54,480 nt of DNA from Phaeoceros laevis (GCA_049999765.1 JBNGIQ010007211.1:1-54480); one strand, 5' to 3'; positions 24,001-35,484 are shown, numbered from the stretch's first letter. Made by a program: numbers and translations. Notes: generated by a model not told the origin, from the letters alone.

Positions 24001-25914
24001 TCCTGCTGGTGGCTACAGCCATATGCCTGGAATGACCAATTGCCGACACAGTATATTCAAATGTAACTTAGGCAATGGACATCTGTCACCCCTGCTTGAT
24101 GAGAACAAGCCCATTTGTCTTTGTGGAATAGCACAAGCAGTGAACTGGAAGTTGCCCTCATTCATACCAGGGACTGAGATACTCCACAAGCATGTATGGT
24201 CCAGAGTTGGTTGGAAGGATTTCTGACTCGAGTGACAGGAACACGAGCCCAAAGGTGAAGCCGATTCTGGATGTATTTTCCTATTAGCAGAACATCACAT
24301 TTTAGGTGTTCTGCAATCACAGCGGCCCAGCATTCCTATAACTTCTTTGATACCACAACCAGAGACAAGTCAGTGGTGCAAAGCAAAAAGACCAAAACAC
24401 ACTTCTGATGTGCCTCAAGAATTATGTTGAAGTCATAGATCCTCTTAACTAGAAAATATTCCGGCTGTAAAGAAAATCATAACCAGCTCAACCCTTGGCA
24501 TCCAGAGCATTTTTTTGACTGAATCGGTACGAAATGGTGAGGTATCTAACCTCAGCCAGGTCTCCTCTGTTGCACCCGATCATCAGCAACCGAAAATCAT
24601 CCTCATCAGGAGTGGTGCTCACACAGCCAAGCATGATGCTGTCAGGCCGTACCCACTGTACAGTGTCAACTGTATATGCAAACACTCCAGTATCACTTGA
24701 CTTGCACCAGGCTCAGCTGCGAAATTGGGCTACATTTAAAAGAGATCCAGCTGTTGCAACGTAACTGCAGAGCCAAGCCTTGACTGATGCAAAAGCAAGG
24801 AAAAGAGAACCACAGCAGATAAACCATTTGTATCTCAAAATCTCTACGCAGTTATGTTTAATCTAGAAATACCTGCTATGCGTCTGCAACAAAAAGGAGT
24901 GACCATGCCAGTATTAACCTTGTATAGTCTCATCATGATCAGGCTCTGAGAGTTGTGGAATGACAAACTTTAACTTTTCTGCCAGGCCTGTGTCTGTGAT
25001 GCTCAAGTTGGCATCACGTGTCCCATAGGCTATATGATGACCGTCTGGACTCCAACATGCTGTAGATTTTCACAAAGTAAAACACACGCTTTAGCTCCAT
25101 AGCAACTGCTTGGTACAGCATCAAAAAAAGTTCGTACACTGTACTAACCTGCAAGTACACCTTCTTCAATAACCCTGGTAGACTTCCCCACAGATCCGAT
25201 AATAAGCGTCCCTTCAGTGGAAAGCATGATGTACGCCTCGGCACTTGAGGGAGACCAACAGAAATCCCTGACACAACTTTTGTCCGATCCAGTTGAGATG
25301 GTCTCAAATGGATTGGAGTTGGACTGGAAGGATCATAGCAGATCTTAAGTCTCCGATTAAAACTAGGCGCACCTTCGCAAGCTAGGTAATATCCAAGGAG
25401 TTTACCTCGTGAATAAGATCAGGGACATCATACACATGCACCCTGTCTCCGGTTATGACAGCAACCGCAAGCTCGTCTGCCGACAATACCAGACTGCGGA
25501 CGTCTGATACGTCCACCGTCTGCAGGGCCTTTTTCTTTGCCGTGGAATCAACTTCAAAATGCTCTTTCAATTTCTGAGCAAGCTGGCAGAGATCAGCCGT
25601 CCTTGCAACGGCAAATCCTGTACCCATTACGAAGCCGAGTGTCAAACAGACAATGCAGCATCCACAGTTGAACTCACGGCACCACACAGATACAGGTAAG
25701 AGACGTCTGTCTGTGTGCACTGGGTATACGAATTACGCAGCTCACCGTCAGGATGCGCGAAAAAAGTGTAGCCATAAGTATTCGACACGGCCAGCCCTCG
25801 AGCTGGAACCTCCTTCCAAAAGCTATCACTACCCAACTTCGCTACAGGCACATCGGCCCCAATTTTGCGGAAGAAGACATTTTCCACCAGGACCGGCGCC
25901 TCCGTGACCTCCAT
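18052..25914 (-). CDS. NUP214: Nucleoporin NUP214 (cytoplasmic-face FG nucleoporin)
   Basis: Nuclear pore subunit of the cytoplasmic filaments; it works with NUP88/NUP62 and docks the mRNA export helicase. Start ATG at 25914 (MEVTEAPVLVENVFFRKIG). The N-terminal beta-propeller is spread over many exons between about 23.5 and 25.9 kb, with hallmark segments DDHIVLLAWRSEEGQ, DAWIPRIQL, VGMAIDRTSEQVRV and PVLLCLTLEGKLSLFSF that align with Arabidopsis NUP214. A Ser/Pro-rich disordered region (22.3-23.5 kb) and coiled-coil exons (20.95-22.3 kb, e.g. QLLKQQIADLERHLHSLE) follow. The large C-terminal exon (about 18291-20100) carries FG/SFG-type repeats and then a GGGFA repeat. The last exon runs from about 18210 to the stop at 18052 and ends GPASQAPLFTQMRK. 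Total span and intron number suit the family. Individual middle exons are approximate. Confidence 0.9.
18291..18480 (-). repeat. Coding tandem repeat (GGGFA units) in NUP214
   Basis: On the minus strand about seven units of 11-12 residues read GGGFA(S/N/G)xxx(G/P), encoded by a 33-36 bp repeat (plus strand: gcaaagccaccacc... recurring). The normal nucleoporin FG core is replaced here by FA. It lies at the extreme C-terminus of the FG domain, next to an intron donor. Confidence 0.85.
22937..22986 (-). repeat. 24-bp in-frame tandem duplication in NUP214
   Basis: The plus-strand word ggtgaggtgcgtacagaatc plus aggt occurs twice in tandem, encoding PDSVRTSP twice on the minus strand in the disordered middle region. 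It is in frame and so tolerated. Confidence 0.9.
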
Positions 25915-26951
25915 AGCACTTCGTCAACTGTGTGAGCTCATGGAATGTAAAGCTTGCAGCCCGACACTGGAAAAGCATCCAATTCAAGTTTCCAACCCCC
26001 AAAATTGCGTTTCGAGGACAGGATTCACCACTTCGGCAAATTACAATTTACAATCCTTTCGGCCCTTTGAATGGGTCGTCCAGTGTTTCGTCCAACGTTA
26101 CCAACCAAACCCTAAACTTGACCAGGGTGGGCACCAGCGCCTGTCGAACTCCTGGTCAGAGCCTTATGCCGATGCAGTCTACCAGTTCCTTCAACACCGT
26201 GTGACTCATCCTCGCATGCTTTTGGCTGCCTCACCGTTCCCCGTGAGGCAGCCAAAAGTAGTCGACACGGCCAGCCCTCATGAGGGCCTCCCATGTCATG
26301 ACTCGGTCTTTCCCCATGCCCATGCGGACGCGGCATGAGAGGTGCCGTTCTCGGTGAGGCAGCCTCGGAGCATCTGTACAGCACCATGGCACTGCCGGTG
26401 GCACAGTTCCCCTTATGTACAACACACTTTTGTGGCACATCCTCCCACGAGATCCAGCTCATTGGATATGCTGTTTTTCCTTCCTCCTAGCTGCCAATAT
26501 CCGGTAGTAGGCGTGTTTCCTGCCTTTGGCAACGGATCATCCTTGATTTCCTGAAGAAGGAAGAGGTGTCCATTCCATGTTCTCTTCATCGACGGAAGGT
26601 CCAAACAACCTACAAAGCAACCGCACATTGAGCGTCCCAAACAGGCGTCATTCTGTACACTACAAACGCCCTCGTAAAGTCGTCAAACTTTATTCACCGT
26701 TTCGAGGTGGGGAGGATTACTTCCTGAGGTGACAGACATGGACGTACCAGACTGGTCAGAGAGGCAATCCATTCAGTGATACGGATGGGAACGTCCGAAG
26801 TTGAGAGCCTAGGCAGAGTGAAGGCACCGTTGCCTCTGGCTTCTCTGTCTATTCACTTCCCGGTCGAGTGCAAGCTGGTGCTGTAACAGCTGCAGTAGTC
26901 AGATGTTTGGGAAAGAGAGCTGCTTTGCGAACTCAAGGCCTGATTGTCACA
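25915..26951. other. Divergent promoter region between NUP214 and CYP97B
   Basis: About 1 kb between two divergent start codons with no gene recognised. It contains a perfect hairpin (26219-26258), a copy of a short NUP214 exon-1 segment directly after it, and a partial third copy of the hairpin-arm sequence near 26345-26370 (ccgttctcggtgaggcagcc). These make it look like a patchwork of small local duplications rather than simple promoter DNA. Confidence 0.5.
26219..26258. repeat. Perfect inverted repeat: 16-bp arms, 8-base loop
   Basis: Left arm cttttggctgcctcac at 26219-26234, loop cgttcccc, right arm gtgaggcagccaaaag at 26243-26258. The arms are exact reverse complements. It lies about 300 bp upstream of the NUP214 ATG. 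No flanking target-site duplication is evident, so it is not clearly a transposon end. Confidence 0.95.
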
Positions 26952-29900
26952 ATGAGCCTCTCCGTGTTTTCACCATCTTCGTCTTACAGCGTTCTGTCTC
27001 AGAAGGCATGGCGTTGCGGGTGTCCGAGGTCAGGAGCTGGCAGAGTAGGGAATCACACTGAACATGTATCTGCATTTCCCAACCGTGAACGTCGCAGCCC
27101 AGGAAAAGTTTTCTGGTACGCATGCTAGTGTGTTACTTCTGCTATGACTGTTGAACATATCTAACAGAAAAAGTCGTGAAACCTCAGAGCGGAGTGTGTT
27201 TGACAAATGCACGTGACCTTATCTACAGTTTAAGAACGGAGGAACCCAAGGCTCAGAAGACAGACAGATCATTGTTTGACAATGCTAGCAATGTGCTCAC
27301 CAATCTGTTGAGTGCCGGAAGCATTGGAGGCATGCCCGTCGCTGAAGGGGCAGTGTCTGACCTCTTCGACAGACCACTGTTCTACGCCCTGTACGACTGG
27401 TTCATACAAGTGAGTGCAGACTGAGGCTATGTCTATTTGTTCCTTCAACATGTAAGTCCAAATCTAACTCGGGGGTGTATCAACATTGTGTAGCATGGTC
27501 CTGTGTACAAGCTGGCTTTCGGGCCCAAGGCCTTTGTGGTGGTATCAGATCCAATAGTCGCACGACATATACTTCGTGAAAATGCGTTTGGATACGACAA
27601 GGTACTCCTAGCAAATCCAGCCCTTCACTGCCTCTTCAGCTCATGCCTTGTGGGCATAAAGACCTTTAAGTCTGGTCCGTTTTTTTGCATCCTCTGTGTA
27701 GGGTGTTCTTGCGGATATTCTCGAGCCCATTATGGGGAAGGGGCTGATTCCTGCCGACTTAGATACATGGAAGGTACGGAGAAGAGGTGAGCTCAGCAAG
27801 TTTTCTGTCTCAGATCTGCCAGCTGTTTGGCGACTATAGGAGCAGGGCAAAGAGAGTTTACGTGGGATATGGCGGGAAGACAGCTCCTGTTTCCTTCACT
27901 AAATTGGTGCTCGAACGGTGGCTGACGAGCTGACTGTGGTGTTTCTGCAGCAATTGTGCCAGGCTTCCATGCTGCGTACCTTGGGGCAATGGTTCAAGTT
28001 TTTGACGAATGTTCGGAAAGGACAATTCAGAAGTTTGAGAGGCTTCTAAGTGAAGCAGAAGGAGATGGCCGACAAGAAGCTGTAGTAGAGATGGAGTCAG
28101 AGTTTTCAAGCCTTGCGCTTGATATAATCGGACTGAGTGTATTCAACTATGACTTTGGTTCTGTTACAGAGGAATCTCCAGTGATACGTGTAAACCTACA
28201 GCACTTGGACCCAAGATTCAGTTTTCATTTCCAGGATGACCATTGATTTCCAAGGTATAGTGCAGAGGTCATCCGGTATGACCTCGGCCCGATTGGTGCC
28301 AATGTTTGAAGGGAGTGTTATGCTTGGTGACAGGCTGTGTATGGTACCTTGTCAGAGGCTGAACACAGGTCCACATTCTACATACCGTACTGGAAATTCC
28401 CGTTGTCAAGGTGGCTTGTTCCTCGACAGCGGAAGTTTCAGGAGGACTTAAAAGTTATTAACGAATGTTTAGACAGCTTAATACAAAGAGCAAGAGACAC
28501 CCGACAGGCAATTCATATTTTCTGGATTTGAATTTCAGCTGCAAGTCCAACATTTAGCTTATGGGGGGTTCATTTTTGATCCCACATGTCTCACTGTGGA
28601 CTGTGCGATGATGTCTTCCGTTCTACTTGTAGGAAGAAGACATTGAGGCTCTGCAGCAAAGGGATTACACAAAAGTTAAAGTAAGGGTGCGAGCGTATTG
28701 GAGCAGTATGTTTCCTTTTATAATGAGTCATCATGTACCAAGCATTTCTTCAACTGTGTAGGATGCAAGCCTGCTGAGATTCTTGGTGGATATGAGGGGC
28801 GAGGATACAGATGACAAACAGGTTGACTACTTCTGGACCTCCGGTTTATCCATAAAATTGCCAATCTGCCAATTCTTGTTGCTTTGAAGTTTGGAGGAGC
28901 TCTTTATGTACATTCAGTCTGTTGGCCGGGTTACTGATGTTAATGCATTTGATGTATTTCAGCTACGAGATGACTTGATGACAATGCTTATCGCTGGTCA
29001 TGAAACAACTGCTGCAGTGCTCACATGGGCTACATATATGTTAGCTCAGGTTCTTAAATGCGACACAAGCATCTTCGTTCTATCAAGATTAAATGGTACA
29101 TTCATCAGATGACGCCAATTTTATGTGCAGAATCCTACAAAAGTCGCGAAGGCACAAAAGGAGATTGATACAGTTCTTGGTGGCAAAAGGCCAACTTATG
29201 ATGACCTCAAAAAGTTGCAGTAAGTAAAGTCCTGGTCTACATTTCTGCTTTAACACCAAGTAGAAAGAATTTTGTGAGGAGCTTCGCATCATTTATTTAA
29301 CGTAGTTCTTCATAGCATCCCTCACAGGTGTTAACGATCTAACAAGTCACGAACCCTAACTGAGGACTGTCTGTCAAACTAGTTGCAACCAATGCAATTA
29401 GTCTTGACAATCTGACATGGGCAAGATCCCGGGTCTCAGGTGCGCTCAATTCTTACTGGGCAGCTCAGCAGAGAACGAGCAGCTCTTCTGGCCTTCACAG
29501 ACCTTAGCTGCTATGGGAAGCCAATACTCTGCACATAACCGGCGATTTGGTAAGACACATAGACGTCGACCAGCTCAGTCTGTACTTCCCAACTTTGTGC
29601 TCGAACTTGGAAAGGATACCAGCTTTCCTGGTGCAGCCGAAGTTATAGGGTATGAGGTGGGTATTAAGGGCTGCACCAAGGACTGGCAAAGTGGATCACT
29701 TGCACAGGAAAAAAGCCTTGCTGAGCACAAGGACTCCGCCATATTCTCATTTGGGGTAATCACAGATGTGCAATATGCTGATATACCAGATGGCTACTCG
29801 TTTGCTGGGGTTCCTCGTTATTATCGCCATAGTCTTGAAGTTCTGAGCAGGGCTGTCTCACATTGGAATCTCAAGGGGACTCTTAATTTTGCAGTTCACT

Positions 29901-31671
29901 TTGGGGACATCGTGGATGGCTTCTGCCCTAAACCAGAGGCACTTACTGCTGTGACCAGGGTTGTGGGTGCATTTGATAAGTTTACAGGTCGTCTTTATCA
30001 CATGTTGGGGAATCACTGCTTCTATAACTTGCCACGGGAAGACCTGAACAGGATACTGGGCATTCCAGCATCGCAGGATGGGCTTTCGTATTATGATTTT
30101 TGTCCTACAAGTTCGTTCCGGATTGTTGTGTTGGATGGTTATGATATTAGCGCCCTTGGCTGGCCGGAGGATCATCCTCACACAGAGCTGGCGAACTCTT
30201 TGCTTAACTCCAAAAATCCCAATGAGGAGAAGAACAGTCCAGAAGGACTCACTGGAAATGATAGGCGGTTTGTCAAGTTTAATGGGGGTATAGGTGCTGG
30301 TCAGCTCACGTGGCTAGAAGACTCGCTGCAGAAAGCGACTTTCCTGGGCCAGAAGGTCATTACGCTCTGCCACCTCCCACTAAATCCTGCAGCTGCCTCA
30401 CCCACTGCATTGCTCTGGAACTACGATGAGGTGATGCAGGTTATCCACAAATATGACTGTGTTGTGGCGTGCTTGGCTGGTCATGCACACAGGGGTGGCT
30501 ATGCCGTTGATTCTCGTGGCATACATCACCGAACACTGGAAGCTGTGCTCGAGTGCCCACCAGGGACTGATGCCTTTGGCCACATAGATGTCTATGATGA
30601 CCATTTATCTCTTGTTGGCATTGGCCGTATGGCGTCCACTGAGATGTATTTCTAGTAAACTACTAATGAGAAAGCCCTGACATTTACCTGTTACTGAGAA
30701 TGGTTATATTTGCTTAGGTAGCGGTAGCACATCTTTTAGCAGTTTTGTCAACCTTAAGCTCGGATTGCAGAGGTCTTGTTGCAAAGCAGTTCAACTCTGA
30801 GACCATCCTTATGACCTAGTAAATGTGCTGGTATGAGCAGGTATATCCGGTTGATTGTGGCTGAATCACTAAGGCTGTATCCTCAACCACCTCTTCTTAT
30901 CCGAAGGTCTCTGCGGCCAGACACTCTCCCTGGTGAGTTCAGGACGTTCAAGATGCTGTTCAAGTCATGATTGCATAGACAACGTTCAGGACGTCATGCT
31001 TGCTGCTTGCTGCTTTCTGCTGTGCAGGTGGAAACAAAGGAGAACCGGATGGTTATTCCGTTCCTGCAGGAACTGACATATTTATATCGGTAAGGCGTCC
31101 AGAGCAAGTTATAGCTTCCGTGTGGCATGTCTTGAACTGGACAGGCTCACACACTACTTCCATGGACAGGTTTATAATCTGCACCGATCTCCATTCTTCT
31201 GGAAGGAACCGGATAAATTTGAACCCGAGAGATTTTTGGAGGCCAGGCCCAGCGACGTACCTGGTTGGGACGGTTTTGATCCTAACAGAGCAGCCGGTGG
31301 CCTCTACCCCAACGAGGTAAGATAGCAATACAGCATAAGTCTCTAACCAGGCTTTCTATAACGCTCTTACTGAATGTGGCATGAAGCCTTTCGACCTTGC
31401 GTTGTGGTAGGTCATGGCAGACTTCGCTTTCCTGCCATTTGGTGGTGGACCACGAAAATGTGTAGGGGACCAGTTTGCTCTTATGGAGTCTACTGTCGGC
31501 CTAGTAAAGTTGCTGCAGAAGTATGACGTCGAGTTGAGAGGGTCACCAGACGAGGTGGAGTTGGTTACAGGTGCCACATTGCACACAAAAAGTGGCCTCT
31601 GGTGCAAACTGCGGCGGCGGCAAGCCGTGGAAGATCCTCAAGGCGTGTCGGAGCGCCAAGCAGCTGGTTAA
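26952..31671 (+). CDS. CYP97B: Cytochrome P450 CYP97B, plastid carotenoid ring hydroxylase
   Basis: Plastid P450 of the CYP97B subfamily (CYP97B3-like), a haem monooxygenase implicated in hydroxylating carotenoid rings. Exons 27168-27409, 27494-27601, 27702-27786, 27951-28189, 28334-28507, 28633-28680, 28762-28821, 28963-29049, 29131-29219, 30841-30932, 31028-31089, 31170-31316 and 31411-31671 join in phase. Hallmarks are the I-helix AGHETTA (exon at 28963), [15 protein letters not shown] (ExxR), [10 protein letters not shown], and the haem loop [17 protein letters not shown] with its Cys ligand. Subfamily-specific stretches include [20 protein letters not shown] and [20 protein letters not shown]. 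The first exon, from ATG 26952, is a Ser-rich transit-peptide-like leader whose donor I could not fix. One intron begins GC, not GT, and the 1.6-kb intron 29220-30840 holds another gene. Confidence 0.92.
28508..28632 (+). other. Non-canonical GC-AG intron in CYP97B
   Basis: The exon ends ..RARDTRQ at CAG (28507) and is followed by gcaatt. The next exon starts [13 protein letters not shown] at 28633 after ttgtag. No GT occurs between the conserved Gln codon and the first in-frame stop, so a GC donor is required. AG|GC is the commonest minor donor in plants. Confidence 0.75.
29220..30840 (+). other. 1.6-kb CYP97B intron hosting a complete gene
   Basis: The donor TTGCA|gtaagt (29220) and acceptor gagcag|GTATATCC (30840) join exactly in phase to restore [16 protein letters not shown], the conserved CYP97B sequence across this junction. 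All other introns of this gene are roughly 80-150 bp, so this one is about ten times longer. The excess is accounted for by the intronless phosphatase gene at 29417-30655. Confidence 0.9.
29417..30655 (+). CDS. Mn-dependent ADP-ribose/CDP-alcohol diphosphatase, intronless, nested
   Basis: Calcineurin-like metallophosphoesterase that hydrolyses ADP-ribose, CDP-choline and related pyrophosphates in the animal and plant enzymes studied. The 412-aa frame is uninterrupted. Metal-binding motifs are in canonical order: DVQYAD, GDIVDG, GNHC, the CHLP histidine and GHAHRGG. Diagnostic family blocks [70 protein letters not shown] and RMAST closely match Arabidopsis At4g24730. The N-terminus is about 110 residues longer than in that protein and has no recognisable motif. 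An internal ATG (MGSQYSAHN) is an alternative start. The gene lies wholly within the CYP97B intron on the same strand. Lack of introns fits a retrocopy, but the intact frame and motifs suggest a functional gene. Confidence 0.9.
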   Translation: MGKIPGLRCAQFLLGSSAENEQLFWPSQTLAAMGSQYSAHNRRFGKTHRRRPAQSVLPNFVLELGKDTSFPGAAEVIGYEVGIKGCTKDWQSGSLAQEKSLAEHKDSAIFSFGVITDVQYADIPDGYSFAGVPRYYRHSLEVLSRAVSHWNLKGTLNFAVHFGDIVDGFCPKPEALTAVTRVVGAFDKFTGRLYHMLGNHCFYNLPREDLNRILGIPASQDGLSYYDFCPTSSFRIVVLDGYDISALGWPEDHPHTELANSLLNSKNPNEEKNSPEGLTGNDRRFVKFNGGIGAGQLTWLEDSLQKATFLGQKVITLCHLPLNPAAASPTALLWNYDEVMQVIHKYDCVVACLAGHAHRGGYAVDSRGIHHRTLEAVLECPPGTDAFGHIDVYDDHLSLVGIGRMASTEMYF

Positions 31672-32376
31672 GCCAAAAAACCGGAGGCGTATGTGAAGTA
31701 GATCTGCGATGACTCCCAGTTCACCCAGAGGCTCCTTCATAAACCAGCGATAGAGTTCTCAGTACATTCTCTGCAATCAGGGCATTCGGACATTTCCTTT
31801 GTCTTTGAGAGACGTCTCTTTTTCTCAAACCTTTTCCTCTGCTCGCTATTCGCTAAGTGCTGCTAGGCTTGAATGGGCGGTCAGCCTTTTACTGTCATCC
31901 CAGTGACCCCCGGTTGTTACATTGACGATGTACAGTATATGTACAAATGTGCGTGCTGCTAGTTTTGGGGGCCGAACTGTGTAAGGTCCAGATCAGTCTG
32001 CCGGTCTACATATCCATCGCCTACTACTTAGCTGCAGGGTGGAAAAATCTTTCAAGCACATAAAAACAGTGACAAGTACCACATGAAAGTATTGATCCCC
32101 TCATTGTGACACTCACATGACATGATTCGAGAGTAACAAATCTCTGCAGGGGAAGTTGTATGATACAGTATGGTATTAATGATCCTATATATACAAATGG
32201 TTCTCGGAAACACTGCGTTCATGACGAGCAGAGTTGTGATCAGCCTGTAGGGGTGTTCACTACAAGTTGATTCCACGGACCCCTTCAAATATCACCTTGT
32301 TGTAATCGTAAACCTTCACAACAAACATAGCAGAATGTGAGTTGAGCTGTCGTTCTACGGGCCACCTGGAGATGTC
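31672..32376. other. Convergent 3' region between CYP97B and NUF2
   Basis: Seven hundred bases between two converging stop codons, holding both 3' untranslated regions. No gene, repeat or RNA was recognised. Confidence 0.5.
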
Positions 32377-34621
32377 TTAATGAGGGGTGCAAACCTTTCC
32401 TATAAGCTCTTCGATCTTGGCTGCTCCCGCTGCTAAGAGGGCGTTCTTTTTAGCTTCTTCTTCAACAAGGAGCTTGGCCAGAGTTTCTTCCTGCACAGAA
32501 AAACGAGCTTTCACACACTCTGACACATTATTATACAAATCATCTGCAGAGGATCCACAAAGAGCTTGATCATACCTGTTTGTCGGCGTTTCTGCACAGC
32601 TGAGCAGAAGTTTCTCTTTTACTAGCCAGTACGGGGGCGTGTTGCGCAGTAAAAGCCTGAAGATCATTTTGGATCTCTTGTAGCCGCAGAGCAGCCTGGC
32701 GTTCCAGCTTGTCAGCTTGCTCCAATAGATGCTGACCTGAGAGGTAGGGGAATCCGCATTGTCAAGAGAATACATGGCGGGTAACATGACTTGTCAGACG
32801 TTCTCGTGCAGACCTTCTAGCCGTGATTGGGACACCCTAGTTTCGTAAGCTCGTTTTTCTTTCTCGCAATCTATCTCCTTTGCTTTGAGTGCCTTCAACT
32901 CCTTAGAAACCCGTTTTTGATCAGTGATCTGCAGGCCACACAGACCATGATTTGTAAGGCACCGTAGAGATTTGCTACAGAGTATTTTAAGTTGTACGTG
33001 GCAGTGGTGATCAGTCGGCCAGACAAAGTGCAAGGGCGGTTAAGCATAACAGGCAGCAGGAATGTGCGAATACATGTAGGAAGCTGCCATACCTGCTTTT
33101 CGTAATCTTGCAGCATTGCTGCACACTTCTTCACTTTCTTTTCAGCCTGCACCACACAAACAAGAAAGGCTGATATAATGGAGGAGGCAAAGTCTGCTCA
33201 TTCGTGTCCTCTGTGCTAAACATTGCCGGTGGAACCTATCAAGTATGGGTCGGATGGGTCGGGCTGCCACCTTTGTATTTGCTTCGATCTTCTTCTGCAT
33301 TGCTTTACAAGACAATTTCTTCTCGTCCACAGATTGCCTAGCCTTGTCCAGCCTCCCCTGCTGCTCCTCCAATATTTTCTACTTTGACAAGAAAATACAT
33401 TAAGCACACCTAGTTGTAAGAGAGCAAAATTGACCATCTCGTGTATGATGCACTTAGGCTACGGCGTTTACTGACACAAGCTGAACCACCTGGAGAGAGA
33501 GTACCTGCAACTTTTCGGGCGATTGGACGATTTTTTTCTGGAGTTCAGTACCAAGTTCTTTGGCTTCGGTTATGCTGAACTTCTCTTGGGACACCTGTTA
33601 CCAGCGTAAAAGATCCAATTCTGAGATCACTCCCAAAACCCAACCCTGAAAAACTCTGGCCGTGAGCCCTATCTTCCACTGCCACAGATTTTATAGCATC
33701 TCACTACTGTTATCACCAACCTGATCTGCGATTTTACTGTACTCCTCCTTGTAACCACGTTGTTCGTCGCACAATGCAGCATAACGCTTCTTGTAGCCCA
33801 GGATCTGTTGCTGCATCTGTTTAATTTCCATCTGATAGGCCACCTTGGCAGGTTCTTCCGCAAGTTTTGCTCTTTCTCTAGCCTGAATCTCAGCTTTTAT
33901 CTGAAGGCACAGACAGACAAGCTCATAAGTGGGCGCATGATGTGGTCAGAGCTCCAACGACCACTCCGAGCAAGGAGCACTTACTCGTTGTAGCTTCGTA
34001 GCAGCGTGATCTCTTCGCTCCAAGCGCCGTTCTCTGTCGTTGAACCAGTCAGCCAAGGCCATATCCTCCAGTTCTCTGCCCCAGGTCAACAGAACGTCAG
34101 CCGACAAAAGGAATGCTTGATCACCGCGGACGTGAAAGCCAAGAAATTTATTGAAGACTCACTTGTGCTTCGCGAAGTTCATGACGGCACTAAGGTTGCG
34201 GATTGTGACAACTGAATTAGGCTTGAAAACGTCGTTCGTCGAAAAATCAGGAACCCTGCAGACTTGCATGATCCTTGTGATGTGCCGGGTGAACGCCAGG
34301 TTGCCAACCGACTCCTCATGCAACTCAGCATCCTCCAAATACTCCAGCGCGCTGAACACTGGTTGGTTTATATCGTCCCTGCAGAGAACCAAGTGCAAAA
34401 GAACAAATCAAGCCCCGCAGTTGACTTGCATTTGAAATTACGAAGGGAGATTCCTACCTGGACACTCCCATGAGATGATGCATCAAAAATTCATAGAGTG
34501 GCACCATCACATCCCTGGTCGGCTTCAGCAGATCCTGTTCTCCGATGTTCGTGTACCCTACTTCCGCCAAAAAGCTTACTAAGGTCTTCCTATCCATAAT
34601 TGGAAAGGTACAGGAAGACAT
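32377..34621 (-). CDS. NUF2: Kinetochore protein NUF2 (NDC80 complex)
   Basis: Subunit of the NDC80 complex that links kinetochores to spindle microtubules. Start ATG at 34621 (MSSCTFPIMDRKTLVSFLAE), stop TAA at 32377. Exons 1 and 2 (34458-34621, 34164-34378) encode the calponin-homology head: LAEVGYTNIGEQDLLKPT..VPLYEFLMHHL and DVFKPNSVVTIRNLSAVMNFAK. Eight or so short exons then encode a nearly continuous coiled coil (e.g. ERRDHAATKLQRIKAE, QMEIKQMQQQILGYKK). The family signature around KKIVQSPEKLQ sits in the exon near 33.5 kb. The tail ends EEEAKKNALLAAGAAKIEEL. Architecture, order and length (about 430-450 aa) match plant NUF2. It is divergent from Lunapark, 860 bp away, and expression is expected in dividing cells. 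Exon limits in the coiled coil are approximate. Confidence 0.9.
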
Positions 34622-35484
34622 CTTGCAACTCCTCAATGCTTGCTACTCCAGCTGGTCAAGGCAGTCTCAGAACAGTATAACCCACACCACGACTCTTCAA
34701 GGCAGCAAACATTCCATCTCCTACACTGACAGGAGCCTCCGAAATTCGAACAACCGGTGGGTGTTTCCGGCGGGAAGGTTTGACCTCATGGCGGGGCCCA
34801 CGCCAGTTTGCACATTTCTTTCTAGCCACGAGGAGAGACTAGTAGCCTGCCACGCTTTGGCTGCTCTGGGCACCTGGCGCCATGTTTGGAGGGTTGGAGG
34901 CTGACAAAGCCCCAAATGTTCCACCTTCCTACCTGCTCGTCCGTGGCACTTCTTCGCATTTCCATCCTCGAGGCGACCGTTTGCCTCCGGTGCCTCTACA
35001 GACTCGAGACAGTTAAACAGATCCCCACGTACATTTGTGCTTCTCCCTTCTCAAGGCGGGAATCAAGTCGTGAGATCTTGTCATTTGCGTCTCGGGCTGC
35101 GGCGCCGCTAAATTTTAGACTGAGACAGGCGATTGATCGCGTTTTGGTACAGAGAGAGGTATGTTGTGTGGTACTGGAGCTGGCACTCGGAGCTGGATTT
35201 CACGCAAGGAGGCGAACTTGATGGCAGCCGTAAATTCAGATCGATGATGGACTTGTAGCAGATGATCAATCGCTGAGTTTACCAGGTACCCCTTCAGAGT
35301 TTGCCGGGTCTTCTTTTCCTCCAGGTCCCTTCCCTAAGACGAGTTCCAATGAGCTGTACAAACTGCTGAGCAACCTAAAGTCACATTTGGTGCGGGGCTA
35401 GTCATCCATAGTGGCAAAGCCGTGTCGCGGGGTTCTAGGATTGCCTCTAAAGGGATTCTGACTTGACAGGCTGTAGAGGGCACC
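34622..35484. other. Divergent promoter region of NUF2 and Lunapark
   Basis: Eight hundred and sixty bases between two divergent start codons. It contains part of both leaders. No TATA box, cell-cycle element or gene could be assigned with confidence. Confidence 0.45.

Noticed and set aside
26340-26440. Similarity of the hairpin-flanking spacer to the spacer near 51.6 kb (catgg/ccactg-cggtg words)
   Set aside because: Only about 14 of 16 bases agree in one word and the neighbourhood does not align; not enough for a repeat family.
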